A program made the translations under genes and the position numbers. A DNA stretch of 64,000 nt from Shewanella sp. TC10 (GTDB lineage: Bacteria > Pseudomonadota > Gammaproteobacteria > Enterobacterales > Shewanellaceae). The stretch covers positions 92,264 through 156,263 of the forward strand of contig NZ_VKHR01000002.1 of the NCBI RefSeq assembly GCF_009663145.1, in the 5' to 3' direction. The notes under the pieces were generated by a model. The model was given only the letters and a program-made list of their open reading frames with translations, was not told where the DNA came from and did no database searches. This document shows, in pieces, positions 34,469 to 43,148 of this stretch (positions within the stretch are counted from its first letter, which is position 1; each line of letters opens with the position of its first letter).

Positions 34469-35638
34469 TTAACCAGCAATAGGTTTGTGGCCTGAAGGCA
34501 AGGTTTCTGCGCTTTTAATTAACATATAAATACTCGTGGTAATTAAGCACACGCCTAAGTAAATAATAAGTCCGTTGCCAGCTTCGGTAAAAGTAGTGGC
34601 TAACAATGGTCCAAGTACCGAACCTACGCTGTAGCACAGCAGCATCATTTCTGTTGCCGACACCATTTTCTCAACGGGTAAGTTGTCGCAAGCTAAGGTA
34701 ATTGCAATTGGATACAGCGCAAAAGTGCTCGCCCCTAATACTAGGAAGCTTAACCCCATCATCGCTAATGTCGAAGACTCCAACACGCCCATGACAGCAA
34801 GACAACCTAACAGACAAAAAATCGCCATTAGTAAGCTTTTACTCATGCGAGTCGACATCGCACTGGCTATCGGCTGCACTAGCATGCCACCAAGAATGAT
34901 ACTCGCCATCAAAATCCCAGTATGCTCTGCGAACGCACTCGTATGGGAAATATAAGATGGCATTAGCCCATATATCGGCCCTAATAATAAACCTGACACC
35001 ATACAGCCAATAATCGCAGGACGACTAATATGGCGAATTTCTTTTCGGTTAATCGATTGTTGGTCGTGACTAATCGGCTGACCTGAGCGGATCAATACAG
35101 GCGCCAGAGTCGCTAAAAATAGCAGCCCTAGTACATACAGATACGGTTGTACGCCTTCTGTGCCAAACACTGAAATAGCCAGTTGACCAACCGCACTGCC
35201 ACCATAAAGAGCTGCCATATATAGCCCCAAACGTTTCGCACGCTGCTTTGGACAATTTGCCATTAACAGCCATGACTCCACAACAACAAACACCCCTGCC
35301 ACGGCCATACCGGCTATGAACCTTGCTATTAGCCAAGTCACTTGATGAGGTGCAACCAACATCATCACAACAGTTAACCCAACCAAGGTTAAAAAAGTGA
35401 TGAAAGCACGTCTATGTCCAAGACGTTTAATCACGCCTTGAATACACGTCGCGCCTAACAGCAAACCAAAGTAAAACACACTCGCCAGCCAAGGCGTCAG
35501 CGACTTAGCAATACCGAAATGCGCTAATGATAAAGGAATAAGGCTCATTAAAAAGCCCGATGCAACAGCGAAAAAAGTTAAACCAACTACAGGAGTGACA
35601 ATGTTATTTTCAACATTGCCATGGATGATTATCGTCAA
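34469..35638 (-). CDS. MFS transporter, YcaD-like
   Basis: A 389-residue inner-membrane carrier with twelve helices. The pattern GVIKRLGHRRAFITFL between helices 2 and 3 and RFIAGMAVAGVFVVVESWLLM resembles the YcaD group of the major facilitator superfamily, whose substrates are unknown. The only in-frame start before helix 1 is TTG 35638, which lacks a clear SD, so the true N-terminus is uncertain. It is a single gene. Confidence 0.82.
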   Translation of the reverse strand: MTIIIHGNVENNIVTPVVGLTFFAVASGFLMSLIPLSLAHFGIAKSLTPWLASVFYFGLLLGATCIQGVIKRLGHRRAFITFLTLVGLTVVMMLVAPHQVTWLIARFIAGMAVAGVFVVVESWLLMANCPKQRAKRLGLYMAALYGGSAVGQLAISVFGTEGVQPYLYVLGLLFLATLAPVLIRSGQPISHDQQSINRKEIRHISRPAIIGCMVSGLLLGPIYGLMPSYISHTSAFAEHTGILMASIILGGMLVQPIASAMSTRMSKSLLMAIFCLLGCLAVMGVLESSTLAMMGLSFLVLGASTFALYPIAITLACDNLPVEKMVSATEMMLLCYSVGSVLGPLLATTFTEAGNGLIIYLGVCLITTSIYMLIKSAETLPSGHKPIAG

Positions 35639-36032
35639 TTTCGTACTACTTAATGTAAAATTTTGAAGGGTTAAATCATTCTTGGCGGCTAAAGGGTTAG
35701 AATACCCTAAGACTATTTTCGGCGAATGTATTCCTGAAGTGAAAATAAGTAAAGATAAATTTTATTCTGATGCTAAATTGTGCAAATAAATATCAAATAT
35801 TGCTGTTTAGATCATATTATTGCTCAGTAAGCGTTCATAAACTACAAGCGAACTGAGCAACATCATCCATCTAAAATGCCAAGAATAAAAAATGGGTAGA
35901 TGATAAAAGACACCATATACCCTAAGTAAACCATTCATTATGAGCAGCTGAGACTATATCAACACCCAAGTGAAACTTTTAATGGTTTATGGACTTTTAA
36001 TGTCGATAATAACTTTTAATCAAAGACACTCA
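35639..36032. other. Intergenic region, no gene seen
   Basis: About 394 bp between two minus-strand genes. It should include the MFS promoter. I see no convincing reading frame, terminator or repeat. Confidence 0.4.
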
Positions 36033-36707
36033 TTAATCTCGCTTTAAGCTCAGGTTTATTAAGGTTCGACCAATAAATATGATGCTTTCAAGATAAAGAC
36101 CACTTCCTGAATCAATCGCGTTATCGAGTGTTTTCCCCTTCTCAGTGTATTGTGACCAGTGATAGCAAATAAAAGCACTAAACAAATAAGCACCAAGCCA
36201 ATACCAAGGTCCATGAGAGGAATCGAATATCATCATCCATGTTATTTCGGTCACAATTAAACTAAGTAAAATACCAAAGAGTATGGCAATGAAGGATTGA
36301 AACAAAGCAGGAAATTTTGCTGATAACAGTAAAATAATACCCAGCATGAATGCTATAAATATCAAACCATCACACAAAGGCAGAAGAATTTCTTGAGGTA
36401 GAATATAACTGAGTAACAAGGTCGGCCCTGTTGTCATCAATGTATACCCAATAAAGCTATATAGGGGCTTTTTAGACTTAACCCCTAATAGCACACCTAA
36501 TATAATCATGCCTATATACACCCCCATGACCCAAAGCACCCCAGCTTTAAATAAGTCATGTTGCGGCATAAAAGTAATCACAGCATAAATACAGTTAATT
36601 CCCCACAATAACACTAAGCCTAAGACAATATTAAATGCCCATGAACTTAACTCGCGGTCTTTATAAAATAGCCATCGAAAATACTCAATTACGCCTCTAT
36701 CTTGCAT
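36033..36707 (-). CDS. Bax inhibitor-1-like membrane protein
   Basis: A 224-residue inner-membrane protein with seven hydrophobic helices. The C-terminal wording LDNAIDSGSGLYLESIIFIGRTL matches the BI-1/YccA end motif (DNAxDxxxxLYLDxxNLF). ATG 36707 was preferred, with GGTGG just upstream. An in-frame GTG at 36788 lacks an SD and adds a repetitive SKLLLY leader. BI-1 proteins are calcium- or stress-linked channels in other systems, and the bacterial role is unclear. This copy diverges strongly from YccA in its middle part. Confidence 0.68.
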   Translation of the reverse strand: MQDRGVIEYFRWLFYKDRELSSWAFNIVLGLVLLWGINCIYAVITFMPQHDLFKAGVLWVMGVYIGMIILGVLLGVKSKKPLYSFIGYTLMTTGPTLLLSYILPQEILLPLCDGLIFIAFMLGIILLLSAKFPALFQSFIAILFGILLSLIVTEITWMMIFDSSHGPWYWLGAYLFSAFICYHWSQYTEKGKTLDNAIDSGSGLYLESIIFIGRTLINLSLKRD

Positions 36708-37046
36708 AGTGCCACCATCATCAAATCTGAATAAACAATCATAGAGCAGTAGTTTACTTAAGCTTAAATACAGCAAAAGCTTACTCACAGGGAAAAATCA
36801 GACCTAAAGAATATTTCTGGCGGAATTTTTACAAAAAGCGACATGAAGCAGATGATATTCACCATTGAATAAAACGCTCAAAATCTAGAATGAAATGATT
36901 TATCTCATCATGATACAAACTCTCACAAAAACAGCGTGTTAACGATTGATATTTGTACATTATTTACAAAAGTTGCAATCATTTCCTGTTAAAATCCACC
37001 CCCGCTTCAATATTAAAAATAATATTTTATATCATAGTGTTACAGG

Positions 37047-38261
37047 ATGAGAATGCTTAAAATAACTAAAAACAATGTGCTTAAATATTTACCTATTTGC
37101 ATCGTTACCGCTTTTGCCACTTCAGCTCAAGCAAACAACCACAGTTTTGATGCTCGAGCACTTGCCATGGGTGGTGTTGGTGTAAGCACTGCAGATTACC
37201 TCACAGCCCCCTTTCATAACCCTGCATTAGCGGCCAATTTTAAAGATACTGACAATGTCGGTTTATTAATCCCATCACTGGGAGCACACGTTAATGATCC
37301 AAGCGATCTTATTGAGAATGTTGAAGATTTTTCTGATGTATATGATGATTTCAAGTTCTTGGAGAATCCCACTGAAGCCGACGCCCAAGTGGTGATTGAT
37401 CAGCTCAAAAAGGTGCAAGGTAATTATGCACAAGTACAAGTAGGTACCCAGTTAGCTGTAGCCATTCCAACTAACCTTGTTGCGGTTAATTTATTTGTTC
37501 AAGCCTACGCAGACGCTCTCGTCTTTGCTGATATTACAGATGAAGATCTCGACCCAAGCAATATCATCAACCAAGATCTTAGCTCTCAAGCACTGACAAT
37601 GGGTGTCATCGTATCTGAAGTAGGTGTTAGTTTAGCCAACTCCCATCAATATGAATCAGGTACCTTATTTTACGGCGCTTCACCTAAGTACCAAACCGTG
37701 AATACCATCAATTATATTACCGACATTGAAAACTTCGAATTTGATGATTGGGATGACGATCGTTACCAAAATGATGATAGTAACTTCAACTTAGATGTGG
37801 GTATCGCATTTCAACACAAGGATGGTTATGGCTTCGGCTTGGTGGGTAAAAACCTAATCAAAAATACTTACGACACTGAAATCATTGAAGGCGTATTAGG
37901 AAAGTACGAGCTCAGCCCTACTTATACTGTTAGTGCCAATTACCAAAACAGCTACTTAGTTGCCGCGCTAGATATTCAGCTTAATGAGTCTGAAGGTTAC
38001 AGCGAGATCCGTGGAACGTCGAACCTGTTTGATGCAACGCAAGATAACCAACAAATTGCTGCTATTGGTATCGAATTTTTCCCAGATAGCTGGGTAAAGT
38101 TACGAACGGGTTATCAAATGGATTTAACTAACAATACTGACGACAGTATTACTGCGGGTATCGGGCTGTCGACCTTCAGCTTATTCCACTTCGACTTATC
38201 TGCAAGCTACAGCGACGAGAAGAATATGGGCTTTGCGATTCAAACTGGATTTACTTTCTAG
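37047..38261 (+). CDS. TraF-like (PF13729-type) outer-membrane protein
   Basis: A 404-residue exported protein with a signal peptide to ~31 (..TSAQANN). The mature start SFDARALAMGGVGVSTADYLTAPFHNPAL is typical of FadL-like and TraF_2 barrels. The C-terminal half is made of amphipathic strands, ending in a terminal Phe (GFTF) as in barrel proteins. Databases label this family conjugal transfer protein TraF, but no transfer genes are nearby and the name should not imply conjugation. It has its own promoter region and terminator. The ligand is unknown. Confidence 0.8.
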   Translation: MRMLKITKNNVLKYLPICIVTAFATSAQANNHSFDARALAMGGVGVSTADYLTAPFHNPALAANFKDTDNVGLLIPSLGAHVNDPSDLIENVEDFSDVYDDFKFLENPTEADAQVVIDQLKKVQGNYAQVQVGTQLAVAIPTNLVAVNLFVQAYADALVFADITDEDLDPSNIINQDLSSQALTMGVIVSEVGVSLANSHQYESGTLFYGASPKYQTVNTINYITDIENFEFDDWDDDRYQNDDSNFNLDVGIAFQHKDGYGFGLVGKNLIKNTYDTEIIEGVLGKYELSPTYTVSANYQNSYLVAALDIQLNESEGYSEIRGTSNLFDATQDNQQIAAIGIEFFPDSWVKLRTGYQMDLTNNTDDSITAGIGLSTFSLFHFDLSASYSDEKNMGFAIQTGFTF

Positions 38262-38282
38262 TTCGATTACATAGTTCGTTCA

Positions 38283-38313
38283 AAAATAAGCTGATATTGC
38301 ATCAGCTTATTTT
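38283..38313. terminator. Terminator after TraF-like gene
   Basis: AAAATAAGCTGAT (38283-38295) pairs with ATCAGCTTATTTT (38301-38313) over a five-base loop, between convergent genes. Confidence 0.88.
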
Positions 38314-38351
38314 TATCACAGCAAGCTTAAGCAAGAGTTAGTAGCAAGCAG

Positions 38352-39098
38352 TTATTGTGTCAGTCGCTCACATGTTGAGTGGTATTGATTAAGCTCAATT
38401 AACCCCTTAAGGATCAGGCCATGATAGCGAGCTCTGACTAATTGATAATCCATCTCTGGGGCGAAATAATAAGTGACTTCTTCAGCACCTGATTGCTCAA
38501 CAGGAATTAAGGTCATTTCTCCCCATGGTTCAATCGTGGCTGTTATCGCAGCTTTTACATATAACTGATATGGCTCAACATCGTCTGAGGCTTGTCTGAC
38601 TAACGCAAACTGGCTACGACCTTGCAGTAACAGCTGGCGCATTTGAATGGCTAAAGTATCGACATCTCTAAGCGGAATATGAGCAGACTTATAACGCTCT
38701 ATATCGCCATCAATATCCACCTCGGACTCAAGGCCGTCCTCACTTAAAGACACTTTCATATCTCTGGCACGAAAACCGGTCACCAGTTGATGAAAATTAT
38801 CGGTAACCCACTCATCGCGGGTATTAGACCAAGACAGTTCAGCCCGCTGATCGTATTGCGTGCCTATCCCTAAAATACTGGCTTTACTAGTAGAAGTAAC
38901 AACAGCAGATTGGCCTTGCCAATTTTCCGTTCGATTCATGGTACCCGTGTGGATCCCACTCAAATAAATATCATAGTGAGAAGTACGGCTACACTGACTT
39001 TCTACAGCTTCATCCTGTTCAGATGCATTGGTGCAAAGTGGAAACAAGATAGCCACCAGCACTAATTTTACTGCTATTGTCAGTTTTAATACGCTCAT
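38352..39098 (-). CDS. Periplasmic DUF3108-like protein
   Basis: A 248-residue exported protein; ATG 39098 with GAGAAG upstream begins the signal peptide MSVLKLTIAVKLVLVAILFP. The mature part is beta-rich with YDIYLSGIHTGTMNRTENW near its start and YYFAPEMDYQLVRARYHG near its end. This recalls the DUF3108 pattern (a curved beta-sheet protein that handles lipid-like ligands). It follows the Omp85-like gene by 50 bp, so the two are probably co-transcribed. The family call is tentative. Confidence 0.65.
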   Translation of the reverse strand: MSVLKLTIAVKLVLVAILFPLCTNASEQDEAVESQCSRTSHYDIYLSGIHTGTMNRTENWQGQSAVVTSTSKASILGIGTQYDQRAELSWSNTRDEWVTDNFHQLVTGFRARDMKVSLSEDGLESEVDIDGDIERYKSAHIPLRDVDTLAIQMRQLLLQGRSQFALVRQASDDVEPYQLYVKAAITATIEPWGEMTLIPVEQSGAEEVTYYFAPEMDYQLVRARYHGLILKGLIELNQYHSTCERLTQ

Positions 39099-39148
39099 TA
39101 CTTCTCTGCTATTTCTATTACGTTCAAACACAATTTGAGTGATTTAGA

Positions 39149-40315
39149 TTAAAAAACTTCATTCACATTAAGGTAGAAGTTAGTTTCGTTTTCGCCGACA
39201 CCAACATCAAATCGTAAGTTGATATTGTCTTTAATTTTAAAGCGAAAGCCGGTGCCGTAAGATGCCAATAACTCATCTGTTAAGTCACTCACTGAAGGAG
39301 CGACACTGCCCACAGCGCCCCAAAATACCATGCCATAACGTTGGAAAATCGGTAAACGATACTCAACTTGGCCCATCATCATTTGCTCGTCACGGTAACG
39401 GCCTTTAATAAAACCGCGCATTGCGCTAGAGCCACCTAAGTCAGGTAACAAATTCCACGGCACATCGCCATTAGTAAAATGACCTTGCACTTGCCAAGCG
39501 ATAAGACCAGGTGCATTACTTAAAATAGATGTAGAGCTTAAATCGATGTAGTTGGCAAGCTCAACATTGTAAGTTGAAAACGAAGAATACTCACTGTTTT
39601 GATATACGCCTGCATCAATTTGAAACAACCAACCTTTGGTGGCATTTAAACGATAATCGCGAGAATCATAAATACTGGTAACGACCACACCTGAGCTGAA
39701 GTTGCTCGGCAATAAGTTGTTCTCGTCAACCGGCTCACCCGTTTCAACTAACTCCAGTTTTTCAGCACTAGAATAAGTAAAATCCGCTCCAATACCTAAA
39801 AAGTAATTGTCAGCAATTTCTGTCATCCAACGAGGTTTAAAGCTATAAGCTTGCTCTTCATATTCATGGTGGTTGGCATCGATATTGCCATCTTCAATGC
39901 CTTGGCCATAGTAGACTGCAGCTTCATTGTATAGCTCTAAATCCAGTAACAGCCTTTGTTTGCCACCGTTGAAAAACGTCATGTTTTCAACTTCAATACC
40001 ATAGGAGTTATTCATCGACACAAAAGAGTTCAGCACCAATGAAGAAGGCTGTTCTTCAGCAGTTGCGCCATCAGTTTTGTATAAACCCACCATCAGCAAC
40101 CCAACGCCAAACTTTTTCTCAGGAGTGTAATACGCGGTTGGTAGATAGCTCATATCAATGGCTTTACTATCATCAAATTCACCATCAGCGCCGAACACCG
40201 ACAATATATCATCGACCCAAGTCGGCTCCATATCTTCAGGGGTTTCAAACAAAGGCTCAACAGCGACAGCTGAACTTGAAAATGCCAACAAAGTGGAGAG
40301 TAAAATCCGTTTCAT
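39149..40315 (-). CDS. Omp85/BamA-TamA-like outer-membrane barrel, no POTRA
   Basis: A 388-residue outer-membrane protein with a signal peptide (MKRILLSTLLAFSSSAVAV) and a barrel of the surface-antigen type. The diagnostic SSAMRGFIKGRYRDEQMM corresponds to the VRGF/Y..L6 loop of Omp85 proteins, and the chain ends in Phe (NVNEVF). It has no POTRA repeats in the ~50 residues before the barrel, so it is not BamA itself. This resembles small Omp85-type proteins of unknown role. It forms a pair with the periplasmic protein downstream. A 14-bp tandem array lies ~115 bp upstream of its start. Confidence 0.82.
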   Translation of the reverse strand: MKRILLSTLLAFSSSAVAVEPLFETPEDMEPTWVDDILSVFGADGEFDDSKAIDMSYLPTAYYTPEKKFGVGLLMVGLYKTDGATAEEQPSSLVLNSFVSMNNSYGIEVENMTFFNGGKQRLLLDLELYNEAAVYYGQGIEDGNIDANHHEYEEQAYSFKPRWMTEIADNYFLGIGADFTYSSAEKLELVETGEPVDENNLLPSNFSSGVVVTSIYDSRDYRLNATKGWLFQIDAGVYQNSEYSSFSTYNVELANYIDLSSTSILSNAPGLIAWQVQGHFTNGDVPWNLLPDLGGSSAMRGFIKGRYRDEQMMMGQVEYRLPIFQRYGMVFWGAVGSVAPSVSDLTDELLASYGTGFRFKIKDNINLRFDVGVGENETNFYLNVNEVF

Positions 40316-40431
40316 AAATGCTCTGATCCAGTAATGGAGGAAATGGTCTATATCGGTTGATAACTTGCGATGCGCATTCTACCACTACAATTGTTTTCAA
40401 CAATTAAATTTATTTTAACCAAGGTATTAAA

Positions 40432-40557
40432 TTGAGACGAATAAGTTGAGACGAATAAGTTGAGACGAATAAGTTGAGACGAATAAGTTGAGACGAATAA
40501 GTTGAGACGAATAAGTTGAGACGAATAAGTTGAGACAGATGAGTTGAGACGAATGAA
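40432..40557. repeat. Nine-unit 14-bp tandem array
   Basis: TTGAGACGAATAAG is repeated at 40432, 40446, 40460, 40474, 40488, 40502 and 40516, with degenerate units at 40530 and 40544. It lies upstream of the Omp85-like gene, in its promoter region. Confidence 0.95.
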
Positions 40558-40621
40558 TTGAAAAGAAGGCTATAAATATAGATTTAAATTAATTTCAAGC
40601 GGATAAAAGCATTGCCAGTGC

Positions 40622-40721
40622 TTTAATCAGTAAATTGAAATTTAATCAGTAAATTGACATTTAATAACTAAATTTCCCCTAATAAAATCAGTAAATTGCC
40701 CCTAATAAAATCAGTAAATCA
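40622..40721. repeat. Second tandem cluster, 19-bp and 23-bp units
   Basis: Three 19-bp units (TTTAATCAGTAAATTGAAA type) at 40622, 40641 and 40660 are followed by two 23-bp units with CCCCTAATAAAATCAGTAAA at 40676 and 40699. All share AATCAGTAAAT. With the 14-bp array they fill most of the 500-bp gap, which holds no gene. Confidence 0.85.
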
Positions 40722-40816
40722 TTGGCCTAAATCGCTTTTATTATAGCATTTTATAAAAGCGATATTTATCAAACCACATGCTTTATACCCATGTTACCTC
40801 AACATGCTTTGTTAAC

Positions 40817-41221
40817 TTAAGCGAGCATAACAAAACGACTGACCAAGAAGGCTTTACCTTCTATCGTCCCTGAGACGACGACCCTAATTGCTCCACGGGG
40901 GCCCGAAATAATCTCCGCTTTTACTTTATGAGCGAGTTGATTTTCAATCACCTGCTCCCCATTGCCCACTAATTTCACTCTTGGATTGGGTAATAACTTA
41001 ATCGCGAGATTATCGATATCAAATTCACTGTCGATGTGAATATCAAACTCAACCTTGCCATTATCTCCCTCAGCAACTGCCGGTAAGGTAAGCTCTACAC
41101 CTTTCGGGAGGCTATTTTTGTGTTCATGAGAATGGCTGTGTGAATGACCGTGTGAGTGATCATCACAAGCCACAGAATAAAACGATAACAAACATAATAG
41201 AAAGGCTAATGTAGGTTTCAT
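40817..41221 (-). CDS. His-rich periplasmic metal-binding protein
   Basis: A 134-residue exported protein: signal peptide MKPTLAFLLCLLSFYSVA, then a His cluster (CDDHSHGHSHSHSHEH, residues 19-34). A beta-rich domain of ~95 residues follows (VELTLPAVAEGDNGKVEFDIHIDS.., AEIISGPRGAIRVVVSG). The His stretch should chelate Zn, Ni or Cu. I do not know the family of the body. It lies 84 bp downstream of the PHP lipoprotein gene, and the spacer contains a terminator-like hairpin immediately before its SD. Confidence 0.7.
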   Translation of the reverse strand: MKPTLAFLLCLLSFYSVACDDHSHGHSHSHSHEHKNSLPKGVELTLPAVAEGDNGKVEFDIHIDSEFDIDNLAIKLLPNPRVKLVGNGEQVIENQLAHKVKAEIISGPRGAIRVVVSGTIEGKAFLVSRFVMLA

Positions 41222-41242
41222 AATTCACTTCTTTAATAAAAA

Positions 41243-41265
41243 AGAGCAGTGTATGCCACTGCTCT
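41243..41265 (-). terminator. Terminator or attenuator between PHP and His-rich genes
   Basis: On the minus strand AGAGCAGTG (from 41265) pairs with CACTGCTCT (to 41243) and is followed by six T. It lies 40 bp past the PHP stop and about 20 bp ahead of the His-rich start codon. It can end the PHP transcript or act as an attenuator for the next gene. Confidence 0.8.
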
Positions 41266-41304
41266 ATATTGCACTGTTTTATAGATAATCAGTACTTGTA
41301 ACGC

Positions 41305-42888
41305 TTACTTCACGTTGACATAGACTGGGTTAGAGTAAAACCATACATCGCGATAAATCAGCTTATTAGCACGATCTTGGATTTGATGATCCGTTTCGTC
41401 TTCCTCTTTAACCATTGACTCCCACTTTTGTGGTTCACCATCAACAGTTAGACCTTCTTCATTGTAATCAAGTGCAGTTCCACGAAGACGGAAGTACTGA
41501 TTCCCTTCTGCTGTGAACGTGTAAGACATGGCATAGTAGCCTTCTTCATCAAGCTGCCAATCTTGCTCGGTAAAACTGTTAATCACGCTAGCATCACTAT
41601 TATCCGTGCTGTCATAGTTTTCAGAAAATGGATCAACAATACCCGTTATTGAACCTGCAATTAAATCAACATGATGCACACCTGGGTTAATTGCACTGCC
41701 GAAGATACCGTCACCGACAGTGATTTCTTGGTTGGTATATTCTGGGCTTTGGAAACGAATATCCACGGTGACCGTGTCACCTTTCGAGACAGCTAAGTCT
41801 TGCTGGCCCATGTATGCCGTTTGGCCATTGGCACTAATTGTGAATTCTAATGCGTTGATCAACTCACCTGTTACGCCAAACATTTCACCAGAGCGAAGCG
41901 CTTCAAGCACTGCTAACTCATCTTCACCTTCAGTGACATAGGCATAATTTTTAGAGTACTCACCAGGGAAGTAACCGCTGGTATATTCTCCACCATCACT
42001 GATTTTAAAGTGGTAATCAGAATTGGATACATTCCAAATTTGACGCCCTTCACTCAAAAGCGCATCCCACCAGCCGCCAACATGTGCAACCATAGGATCT
42101 GCACCGCCAAATAACCCAGCGCTGCCACCTTCATAATCACCACGAGCATAAGGGTGGAATTGTCCCCCGACCATGCCTTCCATTAAGAAGAAAATATCTG
42201 GGGCACTATTATTTAAGTCACGTACATCAGCCAGCGAATAGGTATTAGCATATCGACGAGGGTGATTCAACATGCCGTAGCTGGTTGTAGGGTAGTTTTC
42301 TTGCAGCCAAGTTAACGCTTTAGCGGCATCAGCTTCGGTGTTATAGCGCTCAATACCTTGCTCAGTCCAGCGGGCAACATCTTGAGGATCGAAATGCTCT
42401 AAACCGTTTTCATTACTGAACTTATATTCAAATAACTTCACAGCTTCGATAATGTCATCTTGCTCTTCTGGCGTACCGATAATACCAATGTTGTAATGTT
42501 CAAAGCCTGGGAAGTCCCACTCAAATGTAGTGGTAATGATCTTGTCTTGATAATAACGATTTTGCAGCGAACGAATTTCTGGAAGCTCATACTGCTGCAA
42601 GCGATCAGCATAAAGTACTTCACCAATATCGTTATCCTGGTGGTCGTTACCACGCACTCTCATGTGATTTGAAAAAAACACGTAGTCGATATCGAACTCA
42701 TCAAATGCATGATAAAGAATGTTCACCATGGTATCGCGAGCGTCATTAGAAACAGCACTATGAACATGTAGATCGCCCACAAGCCACTGGCCATTTCTTT
42801 CTTCAACAACAGTTTCATCGTCAGAGTCTGATGAGCAACCCGCTAAAAGAGCCATTGATACGCACAATGCGCTAAGTTTCATTTTCAC
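41305..42888 (-). CDS. PHP-domain lipoprotein
   Basis: A 527-residue lipoprotein: lipobox LLAGC (Cys ~18), acidic linker, then a PHP metal-dependent phosphoesterase-like domain. Metal ligands are seen in VGDLHVHSAVSND (HxH), FSNH, TTFEWDF, YGMLNHPRR and VSNSDYHF. The C-terminal ~190 residues are beta-rich. PHP enzymes hydrolyse phosphoesters with two or three metal ions. A lipid-anchored periplasmic version is unusual, and its substrate is unknown. The GTG at 42888 was kept because AGGA lies eight bases upstream; ATG 42882 would be fourteen bases away. Confidence 0.8.
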   Translation of the reverse strand: MKMKLSALCVSMALLAGCSSDSDDETVVEERNGQWLVGDLHVHSAVSNDARDTMVNILYHAFDEFDIDYVFFSNHMRVRGNDHQDNDIGEVLYADRLQQYELPEIRSLQNRYYQDKIITTTFEWDFPGFEHYNIGIIGTPEEQDDIIEAVKLFEYKFSNENGLEHFDPQDVARWTEQGIERYNTEADAAKALTWLQENYPTTSYGMLNHPRRYANTYSLADVRDLNNSAPDIFFLMEGMVGGQFHPYARGDYEGGSAGLFGGADPMVAHVGGWWDALLSEGRQIWNVSNSDYHFKISDGGEYTSGYFPGEYSKNYAYVTEGEDELAVLEALRSGEMFGVTGELINALEFTISANGQTAYMGQQDLAVSKGDTVTVDIRFQSPEYTNQEITVGDGIFGSAINPGVHHVDLIAGSITGIVDPFSENYDSTDNSDASVINSFTEQDWQLDEEGYYAMSYTFTAEGNQYFRLRGTALDYNEEGLTVDGEPQKWESMVKEEDETDHQIQDRANKLIYRDVWFYSNPVYVNVK

Positions 42889-43148
42889 TTGAGTTTTCCT
42901 ATTACGGCTAAAAGTCGGGCAAGGCTAATTCTCAAATATGAAAGATTTGCTTAGAATTTATTAAGCATTAATGACACAAGGATATTTCAACATACTGATA
43001 ATAAACAATATATATTTACGCACATTGATTACCACCATTGTTTGCATTTTGGCACAATCAAGCTAACCGACTAGCTACAAAAAACTCACAAGATACAGCA
43101 TAGATTTAAGATAACTAAAACCCATCGTTTAGAAGTATTACAGATAAA

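Noticed and set aside
37047..38261. Conjugative transfer gene (TraF)
   Set aside because: The family label is historical; no other transfer genes, and the features are those of an outer-membrane barrel.
40432..40557. Possible CRISPR or iteron array
   Set aside because: Contiguous 14-bp units without spacers and no replication gene or AT-rich origin next to it.
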